Origin: Streptomyces brevispora
GTDB taxonomy: Bacteria; Actinomycetota; Actinomycetes; Streptomycetales; Streptomycetaceae
Direction: 5' to 3'
Assembly (NCBI RefSeq): GCF_007829885.1
Contig: NZ_VIWW01000001.1
Coordinates: 930,001 to 994,000 of the forward strand
Length of the DNA stretch: 64,000 bases
Part shown: positions 1 through 8,529 of the stretch, piece by piece
Layout of the letters: each line of letters begins with the position of its first letter
How positions within the stretch are numbered: position 1 is the stretch's first letter
The notes under the pieces: generated by a model
What the model was told of the DNA's origin: nothing
Seen by the model: only the letters and a program-made list of their open reading frames with translations
Database searches by the model: none
Made by a program: the position numbers and the translations under genes

Positions 1-1069
1 GAAGCCCGATCCGTCCCGGGGGCACGGTCCCACCAAGGACGGCATCGGCCTGTGGTGGAAACTGCTCGGCCGCAACAAGCGCACCATGACCCTCGACCTG
101 TCCGGGCCCGGCGGCCGCGACATCCTGCTGCGGCTCGCCGCCGACACCGATGTGATCATCGAGAACTTCCGGCCGGGCACGCTGGAGCGGTGGGGGCTGG
201 GCTGGGAGGAGCTGCGCGCCGTCAACCCGCGGCTGGTACTGGCCCGGGTCACGGGCTTCGGCCAGTTCGGCCCGTACGCGCACCGGCCCGGCTTCGGCAC
301 GCTCGCGGAGGCGATGAGCGGATTCGCCGCGATCACCGGGGAGCCGGACGGACCGCCGACGCTGCCCCCGTTCGGGCTCGCCGACTCGATCGCGGCGATC
401 GCCACGGCGTTCGCGGTGATGACCGCACTGGCCGGGCGGGAGCGCACCGGTGAGGGGCAGGTCGTCGACCTGGCGATCATCGAACCGATCCTGACGGTGC
501 TCGGCCCGCAGCCGCTCTGGTACGACCAGCTCGGTTACGTCCAGCCGCGCACCGGCAACCGTTCCCGCAACAACGCCCCGCGCAACACCTACCGCACCTC
601 GGACGGGCAGTGGGTGGCCGTCTCCACCTCCGCGCAGTCCGTCGCCGAGCGTGTGATGCGCCTGGTGGGGCGGGCGGAGCTGATCGACGAGCCGTGGTTC
701 GGCTCCGGCACCACCCGCGCCGACCACTGCGAGGTACTCGACGAGGCGGTCGGCAACTGGATCGCCCGGCACACCCGGGACGACGCGATCTCCGCGTTCG
801 AGAAGGCGGAGGCGGCCATCGCACCCATCCATGACATCCGCGACGTGATGGACGACCCGCAATACCGGGCGCTGGGCTCCATCACCGAGGTCGACGACCC
901 CGAGCTGGGCTCGCTGCGGATGCAGAACGTCCTGTTCCGGCTCTCCGGGACCCCGGGGGCGATCCGCTGGGCGGGCCGGCCGCACGGGGCGGACACCGAG
1001 GAGATCCTCACCGGGCTCGGCCTGAGCGGCCCGGAGATCTCGGCGCTGCGGGCGGAGCGGGTCCTGTGA
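1..1069 (+). CDS. CaiB/BaiF (class III) CoA-transferase, 5' end cut by window edge
   Basis: The reading frame is open from base 2, so the start codon lies outside the window and about 355 residues are visible. The segment with RNKRTMTLDL, then DVIIENFRPGTLERWGLG and LARVTGFGQFGPYAHRPGFG, is the typical CoA-binding core of the CaiB/BaiF family. A later GEGQVVDLAIIEPIL segment is the region that usually carries the catalytic aspartate. These enzymes move CoA between carboxylic acids in the cytoplasm, and the acyl substrate cannot be read from sequence. The stop overlaps the next start (GTGA), so the gene is co-translated with a CitE-like lyase. That pairing suggests activation and cleavage of a small carboxylic acid, which is an inference. 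Family confidence is high. Confidence 0.93.
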   Translation, partial: KPDPSRGHGPTKDGIGLWWKLLGRNKRTMTLDLSGPGGRDILLRLAADTDVIIENFRPGTLERWGLGWEELRAVNPRLVLARVTGFGQFGPYAHRPGFGTLAEAMSGFAAITGEPDGPPTLPPFGLADSIAAIATAFAVMTALAGRERTGEGQVVDLAIIEPILTVLGPQPLWYDQLGYVQPRTGNRSRNNAPRNTYRTSDGQWVAVSTSAQSVAERVMRLVGRAELIDEPWFGSGTTRADHCEVLDEAVGNWIARHTRDDAISAFEKAEAAIAPIHDIRDVMDDPQYRALGSITEVDDPELGSLRMQNVLFRLSGTPGAIRWAGRPHGADTEEILTGLGLSGPEISALRAERVL

Positions 1070-1893
1070 CCGCGCTGACCCCCCTCACCTGGCTGTACGC
1101 CCCCGGGGACCGGCCGGACGTGGTGCGCAAGGCGTGCGAGTCGGGGGCGGACGTGGTGATCGTGGATCTGGAGGACGCGGTGGCCCCGGACCGCAAGGAG
1201 TACGCGCGGGCGGCCACCGCGGAGCTCCTCTCCGGGCCCGCGGACGCCGGCGCGGTGCCGGTCCATGTCCGGGTCCACGCCGAGGCCGATGTCCTGGCCC
1301 TGGCCGGGCTGCCGGGCCTCGCCGAGCTACGGCTGCCGAAGATCACGCATGCGGCCTCCGTCCATCACATCGCGGCGCTGGCCCCCGGGGTCGCGCTCTG
1401 TCCGCTGCTGGAGTCGGCGCTCGGCATCGAGCACGCGTACTCGGTGGCCGCCGCCCACCCACAGGTTCGCTCCATCGCCCTGGGTGAGGCGGATCTCCGG
1501 GCCGATCTGGGAGTGCGGGACGACACGGGGCTCGACTGGTCACGCAGCCGGACGGTGGTCGCGGCCCGGGCGGCCGGGCTGGCCCCGCCCGCCCAGTCGG
1601 TGTTCCCGGACGTCCGGGACCTGGGCGGCCTGTGGGCGTCCTGCGTCCATGGGCGGGGGCTGGGGTTTCTCGGCCGGGCGGCGATCCACCCCCGGCAGCT
1701 TCCGGTGATCGAGCGGGCGTTCCGGCCGACGCCGCAGGAGATCGAGGCGGCGCAGGAGATCGTCGAGGCGGCCCGGAAGGAGGCGGGTGCGCTGGCCCTG
1801 CCGGACGGCCGCTTCGTGGACGCGGCGGTGGTGGCCTCGGCCCGCCGCACGCTCGCGCTGGCCGGGCGGACGGTGGTGGCCGGCCGGCGCTGA
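1066..1893 (+). CDS. CitE-like HpcH/HpaI aldolase/citrate lyase family protein
   Basis: A 275-residue TIM-barrel lyase of the CitE group. GTG at 1066 overlaps the upstream stop, which fixes the start. Family signs are WLYAPGDRPDVVRKA near residue 8, the metal-ligand strand DVVIVDLEDAVAPDRK near 30, and a second ligand strand ALGEADLRADLGV near 143. Stand-alone CitE-like proteins without CitD/CitF usually act on CoA thioesters such as malyl-CoA or citramalyl-CoA rather than on citrate. Coupling to a class III CoA-transferase gene fits such a use here, but the substrate is unknown. The gene ends before a strong bidirectional terminator shared with lgt. Confidence 0.9.
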   Translation: MTALTPLTWLYAPGDRPDVVRKACESGADVVIVDLEDAVAPDRKEYARAATAELLSGPADAGAVPVHVRVHAEADVLALAGLPGLAELRLPKITHAASVHHIAALAPGVALCPLLESALGIEHAYSVAAAHPQVRSIALGEADLRADLGVRDDTGLDWSRSRTVVAARAAGLAPPAQSVFPDVRDLGGLWASCVHGRGLGFLGRAAIHPRQLPVIERAFRPTPQEIEAAQEIVEAARKEAGALALPDGRFVDAAVVASARRTLALAGRTVVAGRR

Positions 1894-1926
1894 CGGGGCC
1901 GCGCTCGCGGGCGGCGGCTTTGTCCT

Positions 1927-1960
1927 CGATCGCCGGCCGAATCGAGCCGTCCGGCGATCG
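1927..1960. repeat. Hairpin-forming intergenic repeat
   Basis: CGATCGCCGG (1927-1936) and CCGGCGATCG (1951-1960) form a perfect 10-bp inverted repeat with a 14-nt loop, just after the CitE-like gene. Each flank (GTCCTCGATCGCCGG and CGTCCGGCGATCG) resembles a motif I recall as widely scattered between Streptomyces genes. Its function is unknown and it may assist termination. Confidence 0.5.
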
Positions 1961-1994
1961 CGGACGCCCCGGCGACGGTGGTCGCGGTGCGCAT

Positions 1995-2041
1995 CGATGA
2001 GCGAGGGGCCGCCGAATGGTTCGGCGGCCCCTCGCTCATCG
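1995..2041. terminator. Bidirectional terminator between the CitE-like gene and lgt
   Basis: A perfect 22-bp stem with a 3-nt TGG loop, arms 1995-2016 and 2020-2041, lies between convergent genes. It starts 102 bp after the CitE-like stop and ends 15 bp short of the lgt stop. The length and perfection suit a factor-independent terminator working both ways. Confidence 0.85.
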
Positions 2042-2056
2042 TTGTGTGTGCCGGTG

Positions 2057-3109
2057 TCAGCCCTTGGCCGTCTCCGCCGCGCCGCTCGTCTTCGACCCCT
2101 GCGCATCGGACTCGACCCCGGCGTCACCGGAATCGTCACTGGCCACCGCGTCATTGGCCTTCGCATCACCGGGCTTCGCGTCACCGGTATCCGCGTCACC
2201 GGTATCCGCCTCGCCTGGCTTCGTCTCGCCGGACTCCGCCTCGCCGGACTCCGCGTCCTCGACGCCTCCGGCGTCCGCCGCGTCCGCCGCGTCCACCGCG
2301 TCCGGCTCGACGATCTCCTCGCGCCCCGGCCGTACCCTCGCCGAGATCACGATGTAGACCACCGCCAGCACGAACACGATCAGCGCGGTCCACACGTTCA
2401 GGCGCAGGCCCAGGATGTGGTGGGCCTCGTCGACGCGCATGTACTCGATCCACGCCCGACCGGCGCAGTAGGACGCGACGTACAGCGCGAACGCCCGCCC
2501 GTGCCCGAGCTTGAACCGGCGGTCCGCCCAGACCACGAGGACCGCCACGCCGATGCACCACAGCGACTCGTACAGGAACGTCGGATGGTAGGTGCCCGCC
2601 ACCCGGTTGGGGCCCTCGCTGATCTTCAGCGCCCACGGGACGTCGGTCGCCCGGCCGTACAGCTCCTGGTTGAACCAGTTGCCCCAGCGGCCGCAGGCCT
2701 GGGCCACGGCGATGCCGGGGGCGAGCGCGTCGGCCCAGGCGGGCAGCGGGATACCGCGGCGGCGGCAGCCGATCCAGGCACCGACCGCGCCGAGCGCGAT
2801 CGCACCCCAGATGCCGAGGCCGCCCTGCCAGATCTTGAAGGCGTCGACCCAGTTCTCACCGTCGCTGAAGTACAGCTGGTAGTCGGTGATGACGTGGTAG
2901 AGCCTGCCGCCGACAAGGCCGAAGGGCACGGCCCAGACGGCGATGTCGGCAACAGTGCCGGCTCTGCCCCCTCGGGCGACCCAGCGCTTGTTGCCGAACC
3001 AGACGGCGACGAAGACACCGATGATGATGCAGAACGCGTAGCCGCGAAGCGGGATCGGTCCGAGATCGATCACACCGGTCGACGGGCTGGGAATGTAGGC
3101 AAGGTCCAT
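2057..3109 (-). CDS. lgt: Prolipoprotein diacylglyceryl transferase with acidic repeat tail
   Basis: Lgt moves a diacylglyceryl group from phosphatidylglycerol to the lipobox cysteine of prelipoproteins, in the cytoplasmic membrane. The 350-residue product has several membrane segments, the GGRLYHVITDYQLYF block near residues 68-82 and the family signature GRWGNWFNQELYG near 140-152. The catalytic core ends near residue 262. The remaining 90 residues form a hydrophilic acidic tail with seven pentapeptide units of the form [EDK][STPA][GN][ED][AT] (residues 287-321; bases 2147-2251). Such a tail is absent from short bacterial Lgt proteins. The gene lies downstream of a DsbA-like gene and trpA, with a 98-bp gap that could hold its own promoter. 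LspA, which acts after Lgt, is encoded at 41743-42402. Confidence 0.95.
   Translation of the reverse strand: MDLAYIPSPSTGVIDLGPIPLRGYAFCIIIGVFVAVWFGNKRWVARGGRAGTVADIAVWAVPFGLVGGRLYHVITDYQLYFSDGENWVDAFKIWQGGLGIWGAIALGAVGAWIGCRRRGIPLPAWADALAPGIAVAQACGRWGNWFNQELYGRATDVPWALKISEGPNRVAGTYHPTFLYESLWCIGVAVLVVWADRRFKLGHGRAFALYVASYCAGRAWIEYMRVDEAHHILGLRLNVWTALIVFVLAVVYIVISARVRPGREEIVEPDAVDAADAADAGGVEDAESGEAESGETKPGEADTGDADTGDAKPGDAKANDAVASDDSGDAGVESDAQGSKTSGAAETAKG
2147..2251. repeat. 15-bp tandem repeats in the lgt 3' end
   Basis: Seven in-frame 15-bp units (105 bp) encode ESGEA, ESGET, KPGEA, DTGDA, DTGDA, KPGDA and KANDA. Adjacent units such as TCACCGGTATCCGCG and TCACCGGTATCCGCC (plus strand) are nearly identical, so recent unit duplication is likely. 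Copy number probably varies between strains. Confidence 0.85.
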
Positions 3110-3207
3110 GACAGGGTCGACGCTACCTTGCCGGGCGGGAGGTACGGCAACCCGCCCGACAACGTCTGGGTAACGAGCCGGTCATCGATTCCCCAGGATT
3201 GCGCCGT

Positions 3208-4035
3208 TCAGGACCCCGTCGGTGCGGGGGTGGCCGTGCCCGGATGCTTGCCCTTGTTGGCCTCGGTGACCCACTTCTTCAGGTTGGCCACGGTGATGGG
3301 TTCGTTCCCCTTCTTGGGGAAGATCGACTCACCGTTGAGCAGCGCCGTCGGCGTGCCCTGGAAGCCGCCGTTCTGAAACGCGGTGTTCGACTTCTGGACC
3401 CAGCTGTCGTGCGTGCCGTCGTCGACACAGCTGCGGAAGGTGGGTGTGTCGAGCCCGTCGACCTTCTTGGACAGGTCGATCAGCTTGCTGTTGTCGCCGA
3501 AGGCGTCATCGGACTCCTGCGGCTGGTTGCGGTACAGGACGTCGTGGTACGCGGGGAACTTGCCCGCGTCCTGGGCGCAGGCCGCCGCGTTGGCGGCCTT
3601 GCGGGAGCCGCTGCCGCCGAGGTTGCCGTCGATCAGCGTGGCCAGGTGGTATTCGACCTTGAGCTGCCCGCTCTGCTCCAACCCATGGATCGTGTCCCGG
3701 AACGCGTTCTCGAACTGGGCGCAGACCGGGCAGCGGAAGTCCTCCCAGATCGTGAGCGTGGACGGGGCGTCGGCCGGTCCCACCTGGATGGCCAGGCTGT
3801 CCTTGCCGGTCGCGCCCGACGGCGCGACGACGGGACCCGATGCCTTGTCCTTGCTGCTCTTGCCGCCGCTGTTCGCGGCGATCACGCCGACGACGGCGGC
3901 CAGCGCCAGGACACCCACCACGGCGGTGGAGACGATCAGCGTGCGGCGGCGGCGCTCTCGCGCCTTCGTCTGCTCACGCTGCTGGATCAGCCGGTCTCGC
4001 GCGGCCCTTTTTCCCTCTTGGTTCTTCTCGCTCAC
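3208..4035 (-). CDS. Membrane-anchored DsbA-family thiol-disulfide protein
   Basis: A 275-residue protein with a basic, hydrophilic N-terminus (residues 1-31), one membrane segment (about 33-54) and an extracytoplasmic thioredoxin-like DsbA domain. The active site is CPVC at about 102-105 after TIWEDFR, and a cis-proline loop is visible as GFQGTPTALLNG. It should form or exchange disulfides in exported proteins. GTG at 4035 was chosen because the frame upstream runs into the trpA terminator hairpin at 4050-4077. The gene sits between trpA and lgt, and a paralogue with CPIC lies at 35612-36433. The redox partner is not evident. Confidence 0.88.
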   Translation of the reverse strand: MSEKNQEGKRAARDRLIQQREQTKARERRRRTLIVSTAVVGVLALAAVVGVIAANSGGKSSKDKASGPVVAPSGATGKDSLAIQVGPADAPSTLTIWEDFRCPVCAQFENAFRDTIHGLEQSGQLKVEYHLATLIDGNLGGSGSRKAANAAACAQDAGKFPAYHDVLYRNQPQESDDAFGDNSKLIDLSKKVDGLDTPTFRSCVDDGTHDSWVQKSNTAFQNGGFQGTPTALLNGESIFPKKGNEPITVANLKKWVTEANKGKHPGTATPAPTGS

Positions 4036-4049
4036 ACCGCAGCAACGAA

Positions 4050-4077
4050 CCGGGGAGGCACTCTCGTGCCTCCCCGG
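4050..4077 (-). terminator. Hairpin terminator after trpA
   Basis: A 12-bp perfect stem, CCGGGGAGGCAC paired with GTGCCTCCCCGG, and a TCTC loop lie between the trpA stop (4111) and the DsbA-like start (4035). It probably ends or reduces trp transcription before the thiol-protein gene. Confidence 0.75.
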
Positions 4078-4110
4078 CCCCAGGTCCACCCGTTCGGGTT
4101 ACGCCCGGTG

Positions 4111-4941
4111 TCAGCGCTTTCGAACACCTTCGGCCAGATCGGCCGCCAGTGAGCGGACGGCCGCCAGGCCGGCCGCCTCGTCGGGAGCGTCCAGCATCCG
4201 CTTGACGAAGGCGGAGCCGACGATGACCCCGTCGGCGAAACCGGCCACCTCGGTGGCCTGCTCCGCGTTGGACACGCCGAGGCCGACGCAGACCGGGAGC
4301 CCGGTGGTGGCGCGGGTGCGCCTCACCAGTTCCTGGGCCTGTTCGCCGACCGAGACACGGGTGCCGGTGACTCCCATCAGCGAAGCGGCGTAGACGAAGC
4401 CGGAACCGGCCGCCGTGATGGTGGCGAGGCGCTCGTCCTTGCTGCTGGGCGCGACGACGAAGACGGTCGCGAGACCGTGCTTGCCGGCGTGCTCGCGCCA
4501 CAGCGCGGACTCCTGGACCGGCAGGTCGGGCAGGATGCACCCGGCGCCGCCCGCCTCGGCGAGTTCGGCGGTGAAGCGCTCGACGCCGTACCGGTCGATC
4601 GGGTTCCAGTACGTCATGACCAGGATCGGGATGCCGGTCGCCTCGTACGCCTCACGGACCGTGCGCATCACGTCGGCGATCTTCACGCCGCCGCGCAGGG
4701 CGATGTCGTCGGCGGTCTGGATGACCGGGCCGTCGAGCACCGGGTCGCTGTGCGGCAGACCCACCTCGACGACGTCGGCGCCTCCGGCGGCCACCGCCTT
4801 GATGGCCGCGATGCCGCCGTCGACCGTCGGGAAGCCGGCGGGCAGGTAGGCGATCAGCGCCGCCCGGTCCTCCGACTTCGCCTTGGCCAGCGTCGCACTC
4901 AGCAGTGCCGTGTTCCCGGCGTGCCCGGTCTGCCCGCTCAC
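4111..4941 (-). CDS. trpA: Tryptophan synthase alpha subunit
   Basis: TrpA splits indole-3-glycerol phosphate into indole and glyceraldehyde 3-phosphate and passes indole to TrpB in an alpha2-beta2 complex. The 276-residue product has usual family length. It shows the catalytic glutamate segment [19 protein letters not shown] near residues 60-78 (containing the second acidic residue), and the phosphate-binding end GLGVSNAEQ and [13 protein letters not shown] at 4941 overlaps the trpB stop (GTGA), so translation is coupled. A hairpin follows the gene. Confidence 0.97.
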   Translation of the reverse strand: MSGQTGHAGNTALLSATLAKAKSEDRAALIAYLPAGFPTVDGGIAAIKAVAAGGADVVEVGLPHSDPVLDGPVIQTADDIALRGGVKIADVMRTVREAYEATGIPILVMTYWNPIDRYGVERFTAELAEAGGAGCILPDLPVQESALWREHAGKHGLATVFVVAPSSKDERLATITAAGSGFVYAASLMGVTGTRVSVGEQAQELVRRTRATTGLPVCVGLGVSNAEQATEVAGFADGVIVGSAFVKRMLDAPDEAAGLAAVRSLAADLAEGVRKR

Positions 4942-6176
4942 TTGGCCTCCTCCGCGTCGTACAGCCCGAAGTAACGCGCCGCCGTGTCCATGTCCTTGTC
5001 CCCGCGGCCGGACAGGTTGACCAGGATCAGGCCGTCCTTGCCGAGTTCCTTGCCGACCTCCAGGGCGCCGGCCAGCGCGTGTGCGCTCTCGATGGCCGGG
5101 ATGATCCCCTCGGTGCGGGAGAGCAGCAGCAGCGACTGCATGGCCGCGTCGTCGGTGACCGCGCGGTACTCGCCGCGGCCGATGTCCTTCAGGTACGCGT
5201 GCTCCGGGCCGATGCCCGGGTAGTCCAGACCGGCCGAGATCGAGTACGGCTCGGTGATCTGGCCCTCCTCGTCCTGGAGGACGTAGCTGCGCGAGCCGTG
5301 CAGGATGCCGGGCTCGCCCGCGGTCAGGGTCGCCGCGTGCTCCCCGGTCTCCACACCGTGTCCGGCGGGCTCGCAGCCGATGAGGCGGACGCCCGCATCC
5401 GGGATGAAGGCGTGGAAGAGGCCGATGGCGTTGGAGCCGCCGCCGACGCAGGCGACCGCGGCGTCCGGCAGCCGGCCGGTCCGCTCCAGGATCTGCCGCC
5501 GTGCCTCCACGCCGATGACGCGGTGGAAGTCGCGGACCATGGCGGGGAAGGGGTGCGGGCCCGCGACCGTGCCGAAGAGGTAGTGCGTGCGGTCCACGTT
5601 GGCGACCCAGTCGCGGAACGCCTCGTTGATGGCGTCCTTGAGCGTGCGGGAGCCGGACTTCACGGAGATGACCTCGGCGCCGAGCATGCGCATCCGCGCC
5701 ACGTTCAGCGCCTGCCGCTCGGTGTCGATCTCACCCATGTAGATGGTGCATTCGAGGCCGAAGAGGGCGCAGGCGGTCGCGGTGGCGACGCCGTGCTGGC
5801 CGGCCCCGGTCTCCGCGATGACCCGGGTCTTGCCCATGCGCTTGGTGAGCAGCGCCTGGCCCAGCACATTGTTGATCTTGTGCGAACCGGTGTGGTTGAG
5901 GTCCTCGCGCTTGAGGAAGACCCGGGCGCCGCCGGCGTGCTCGGCGAAGCGCGGCACCTCGGTCAGGGCGCTGGGCCGGCCGGTGTAGTTGACCATGAGC
6001 TCGTTGAGCTCGGCGGCGAAGGCCGGGTCGGCCTTCGCCTTGTCGTACTCGACGGCGACCTCGTCCACGGCGGCGACGAGCGCCTCCGGGATGAACTTGC
6101 CGCCGTACGCGCCGAAGTAGCCCTCGGCGCTGGGGATCAGACCCTCGGGGTCCGGAATGAAGAAGTCAGATGACAT
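4938..6176 (-). CDS. trpB: Tryptophan synthase beta subunit
   Basis: TrpB is the pyridoxal-phosphate enzyme that joins indole and serine to make tryptophan. The 412-residue protein has the PLP lysine in [15 protein letters not shown] near residues 95-109, the [18 protein letters not shown] loop, the glycine-rich phosphate site [10 protein letters not shown] and the C-terminal NLSGRGDKD segment. It is of the standard TrpB1 type that works with TrpA. A GAGGAG ribosome-binding site lies about 9 nt before the ATG. The 146-bp gap upstream, after trpM, shows no clear hairpin or promoter. Confidence 0.97.
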   Translation of the reverse strand: MSSDFFIPDPEGLIPSAEGYFGAYGGKFIPEALVAAVDEVAVEYDKAKADPAFAAELNELMVNYTGRPSALTEVPRFAEHAGGARVFLKREDLNHTGSHKINNVLGQALLTKRMGKTRVIAETGAGQHGVATATACALFGLECTIYMGEIDTERQALNVARMRMLGAEVISVKSGSRTLKDAINEAFRDWVANVDRTHYLFGTVAGPHPFPAMVRDFHRVIGVEARRQILERTGRLPDAAVACVGGGSNAIGLFHAFIPDAGVRLIGCEPAGHGVETGEHAATLTAGEPGILHGSRSYVLQDEEGQITEPYSISAGLDYPGIGPEHAYLKDIGRGEYRAVTDDAAMQSLLLLSRTEGIIPAIESAHALAGALEVGKELGKDGLILVNLSGRGDKDMDTAARYFGLYDAEEAK

Positions 6177-6322
6177 CCGACGTGTGCTCCTCGACAGGCA
6201 TGGGGTGGATGCGTGGATTCACCGTATTGCGCCGTGAGCGGAGCGCCACCGCAGCCGTGGCCGGGCGGTTCGGTCGTGCGGTTCCGCCGGGTGCGGCGGT
6301 GGGTGCGACGGCCGGGGCTCGC

Positions 6323-6538
6323 TTACTGCGCGGGCCCCGTGCGCCATCGCATGCCGTTGACCTGGCCGGGCTCGTCACCGATCACGTACCGCACACGCCG
6401 GCCGTGCACGCGGCGCGCGGGGGCGCGGCAGCCGCGGGGGCGGCAGCCACGCGCCAGCGGCGCGTGCGGGTCCCGGCCGGTGGCCCCGGCGGGGCGCGGG
6501 CCCGGCCGGACACGGGACACGGAACGGTCGGCGGACAT
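6323..6538 (-). CDS. trpM: TrpM-like small regulator of tryptophan biosynthesis
   Basis: A 71-residue arginine-rich protein encoded between trpC and trpB. The C-terminal part, with ARGCRPRGCRAPARRVHGRR, then YVIGDEPGQVNGMRW, matches my memory of TrpM (TrpX, SCO2038) of S. coelicolor. That protein modulates tryptophan supply and differentiation. ATG at 6538 lies 8 nt after the trpC stop, with GGAG inside the end of trpC. The gap to trpB is 146 bp. Two cysteines spaced CRPRGC might bind metal or form a redox pair, which is speculation. GTG at 6520 is an alternative start. Published homologues are slightly shorter than this call. Confidence 0.8.
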   Translation of the reverse strand: MSADRSVSRVRPGPRPAGATGRDPHAPLARGCRPRGCRAPARRVHGRRVRYVIGDEPGQVNGMRWRTGPAQ

Positions 6539-6546
6539 GGGTGCGG

Positions 6547-7356
6547 TCAGCTCCGTCCGTGCCGGAGCGCCGGGTGGGCGCCCGCGGCGACCAGGTCGGC
6601 GACGGCGGCCCGCGGGTCGCGGCCGGTGACCAGGGACTCGCCGACCAGCACGGCGTCCGCGCCGGCGTTGGCGTAGGCGATGAGGTCGTGCGGGCCGCGG
6701 ACGCCGGACTCGGCGACCTTGACGATGTGGTCGGGGATCTCGGGGGCGACGCGCTCGAAGGTGGAGCGGTCGACCTTGAGGTCCTTCAGGTTGCGGGCGT
6801 TGACGCCGATGATCCGCGCGCCGGCGTCCACCGCACGCTCCGCCTCCTCCTCGTCGTGCGCCTCGACCAGCGGCGTCAGGCCGATGGACTCGGCGCGCTC
6901 GATCAGGGAGACGAGGGCCTCCTGGTCGAGGGCGGCGACGATCAGCAGTGCGAGGTCGGCGCCGTAGGCCCGTGCCTCCCACAGCTGGTACGAGGTGACG
7001 ATGAAGTCCTTGCGCAGGATCGGGATGTCGACCTTGGCGCGGACGGCCTCCAGGTCGGCCAGCGAACCGCCGAAGCGGCGCTCCTCGGTGAGGACCGAGA
7101 TGACGGACGCGCCGCCCGCCTCGTAGTCCGCGGCGAGTGCGGCCGGGTCGGCGATGGCGGCGAGGGCCCCCTTGGAGGGGCTGGAGCGCTTTACCTCGCA
7201 GATGACGGTGACGCCCTCGCCGCGCAGGGCGGCGACTCCGTCCTTCGCCTGGGGGGCGCGCGCCGCGCGTTCCTTCAGCTCATCGAGGCTGACGCGCGCC
7301 TGCCGCTCTGCGAGGTCGGCGCGTACGCCGTTGATGATCTCGTCGAGCACACTCAC
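6547..7356 (-). CDS. trpC: Indole-3-glycerol phosphate synthase
   Basis: TrpC closes the indole ring of 1-(2-carboxyphenylamino)-1-deoxyribulose 5-phosphate with loss of CO2. The 269-residue product has [12 protein letters not shown] near residues 52-63 (catalytic lysine), [17 protein letters not shown] near 112-128, and the barrel-end [10 protein letters not shown] phosphate site. GTG at 7356 was chosen over an upstream ATG at 7404, because it has AAGGGGG about 9 nt before it and starts at the conserved [11 protein letters not shown]. No leader with tandem Trp codons was found in the 115 bp upstream. No trpF gene is present in the window. Confidence 0.96.
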   Translation of the reverse strand: MSVLDEIINGVRADLAERQARVSLDELKERAARAPQAKDGVAALRGEGVTVICEVKRSSPSKGALAAIADPAALAADYEAGGASVISVLTEERRFGGSLADLEAVRAKVDIPILRKDFIVTSYQLWEARAYGADLALLIVAALDQEALVSLIERAESIGLTPLVEAHDEEEAERAVDAGARIIGVNARNLKDLKVDRSTFERVAPEIPDHIVKVAESGVRGPHDLIAYANAGADAVLVGESLVTGRDPRAAVADLVAAGAHPALRHGRS

Positions 7357-7471
7357 GCGAGCGGCCCCCTTCCGGGACGGTGACAAGGGAACAGGATCAG
7401 CCATGTCGATGGTATCCGCAGGAGGCCGATGGGCTCGCATCCGGCCGACAGATGTCCCACTACCTGGGCAT

Positions 7472-8083
7472 TCACGGCGCCAGCGCCGATCCGAACGGCA
7501 GGTTCCGGACGATGGTGAAAATCATGAGGACGGCTCCGATCCCCCACCAGTGGATGGGCTTCAGCACGATCCGGGTGGGCTTCCCGGCGGCCGCGCGGAC
7601 CATCCAGAGAACCCAGAGCACGGCGAAGATCCCGTAGCCGATGACGGCGAGGGCGTTGGAGCCGAACGCCGCCGCGATGTCGCCGTGGGCGACGGCGTGG
7701 GCGCTGCGCAGCCCCCCGCAGCCGGGGCAGTAGATGCCCGTGAAGCGGAGCAGCGGGCAGACCGGGTAGTGGCCGGGCTCGTTGGGGTCGACGGAGCCGA
7801 CGAAGGCGAAGGCGCCGAGGATGCCGGCCATGACACCGGCCGGTGCGGCGATCCGCCGCAGCCGCGAGGCGGGGACGGGTGCCGGTGGGAAGACCGGCGG
7901 GAACGGGCCCCGGTGCCCGGCGGGCGGACCGGGTGCGGGCAGCCGCCCGCCGGGCGCGCCCTGCGGGCCGGACGGCTGAGGGCCGTCGTGAGCGGGCCGG
8001 GGGCCGGGGGCCGGGGCGGTGCCGGGCGCGGGCGGGGGGCCCGGCGTCGGCGGGGCGGCGGCTGGTGATGGCGAAGCGTCCAC
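7472..8083 (-). CDS. DUF2752 membrane protein in the trp locus
   Basis: A 203-residue protein with a proline/glycine-rich hydrophilic N-terminus (residues 1-70) and three likely membrane segments. Between the first two is the DUF2752 hallmark [18 protein letters not shown], whose paired cysteines and histidines face one membrane side. The function of DUF2752 is unknown. GTG at 8083 follows a weak GGGGA site and gives the form that starts [12 protein letters not shown]. It lies upstream of trpC and downstream of an HGxxPAAW gene, from which it is separated by a hairpin. Its fixed place among trp genes suggests a link to tryptophan metabolism or transport, but none is proven. Confidence 0.8.
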   Translation of the reverse strand: MDASPSPAAAPPTPGPPPAPGTAPAPGPRPAHDGPQPSGPQGAPGGRLPAPGPPAGHRGPFPPVFPPAPVPASRLRRIAAPAGVMAGILGAFAFVGSVDPNEPGHYPVCPLLRFTGIYCPGCGGLRSAHAVAHGDIAAAFGSNALAVIGYGIFAVLWVLWMVRAAAGKPTRIVLKPIHWWGIGAVLMIFTIVRNLPFGSALAP

Positions 8084-8110
8084 CCGGTGATTGTCCCCGC
8101 TGATGCGGAA

Positions 8111-8137
8111 AGGCGCAGCCCGGTCCGGGCTGCGCCT
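8111..8137 (-). terminator. Hairpin after the HGxxPAAW gene
   Basis: AGGCGCAGCCCGG and CCGGGCTGCGCCT form a near-perfect hairpin between the HGxxPAAW gene and the DUF2752 gene. On the minus strand it is followed by TTTCC. It probably limits readthrough from trpE and its partners into the trpC group. Confidence 0.7.
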
Positions 8138-8163
8138 CGCATGTGTACGTCCTGCGGACGGGG

Positions 8164-8412
8164 TCAGGAGGTCTGCGCCTGCCCGGCGCGGGCCCTGGCC
8201 TGGGCCAGCTCCGCCGACTCCTTCGGCATGCCGAGGCCGACGGCCTTCATCGCGAGGCCGACGATCCCACCGATGACGGTGACGGCGATACCGGCCCAGA
8301 AGCCGAGCGGGTTCGCCGCGACCGTGAAGACGCCTGCGATGCAGAAGCCGATGAAGGAGATGATGACACCGGTCCAGGCGGCCGGGGTGTGTCCGTGGCT
8401 GCTGCCCGCCAT
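8164..8412 (-). CDS. HGxxPAAW family small membrane protein
   Basis: An 82-residue protein that starts MAGSSHGHTPAAWTGV, the sequence that names the actinobacterial HGxxPAAW family. Two membrane segments follow (about 15-36 and 40-60), then a short charged tail. ATG at 8412 has GAGGAG 6 nt upstream. An in-frame GTG/ATG further upstream lacks this. The function is unknown. It is encoded with trpE and a TIGR02234 gene, and all read leftward. Confidence 0.85.
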   Translation of the reverse strand: MAGSSHGHTPAAWTGVIISFIGFCIAGVFTVAANPLGFWAGIAVTVIGGIVGLAMKAVGLGMPKESAELAQARARAGQAQTS

Positions 8413-8529
8413 GAGTTGCTCCTCGTTGGTGTTGCGCTGTTGGTATCGCTCGGTGCCGCTGTGAGTGCCGCTGCGCTGTGAGCTCACCTCCATTGTCCCG
8501 TACGTGCGGGTAGGACGTGAGCTGGGGGG

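Noticed and set aside
6166..6378. A 70-codon open frame on the minus strand across trpM and trpB
   Set aside because: It overlaps both genes in another frame, has no ribosome-binding site and its composition is that of an antisense/alternate frame.
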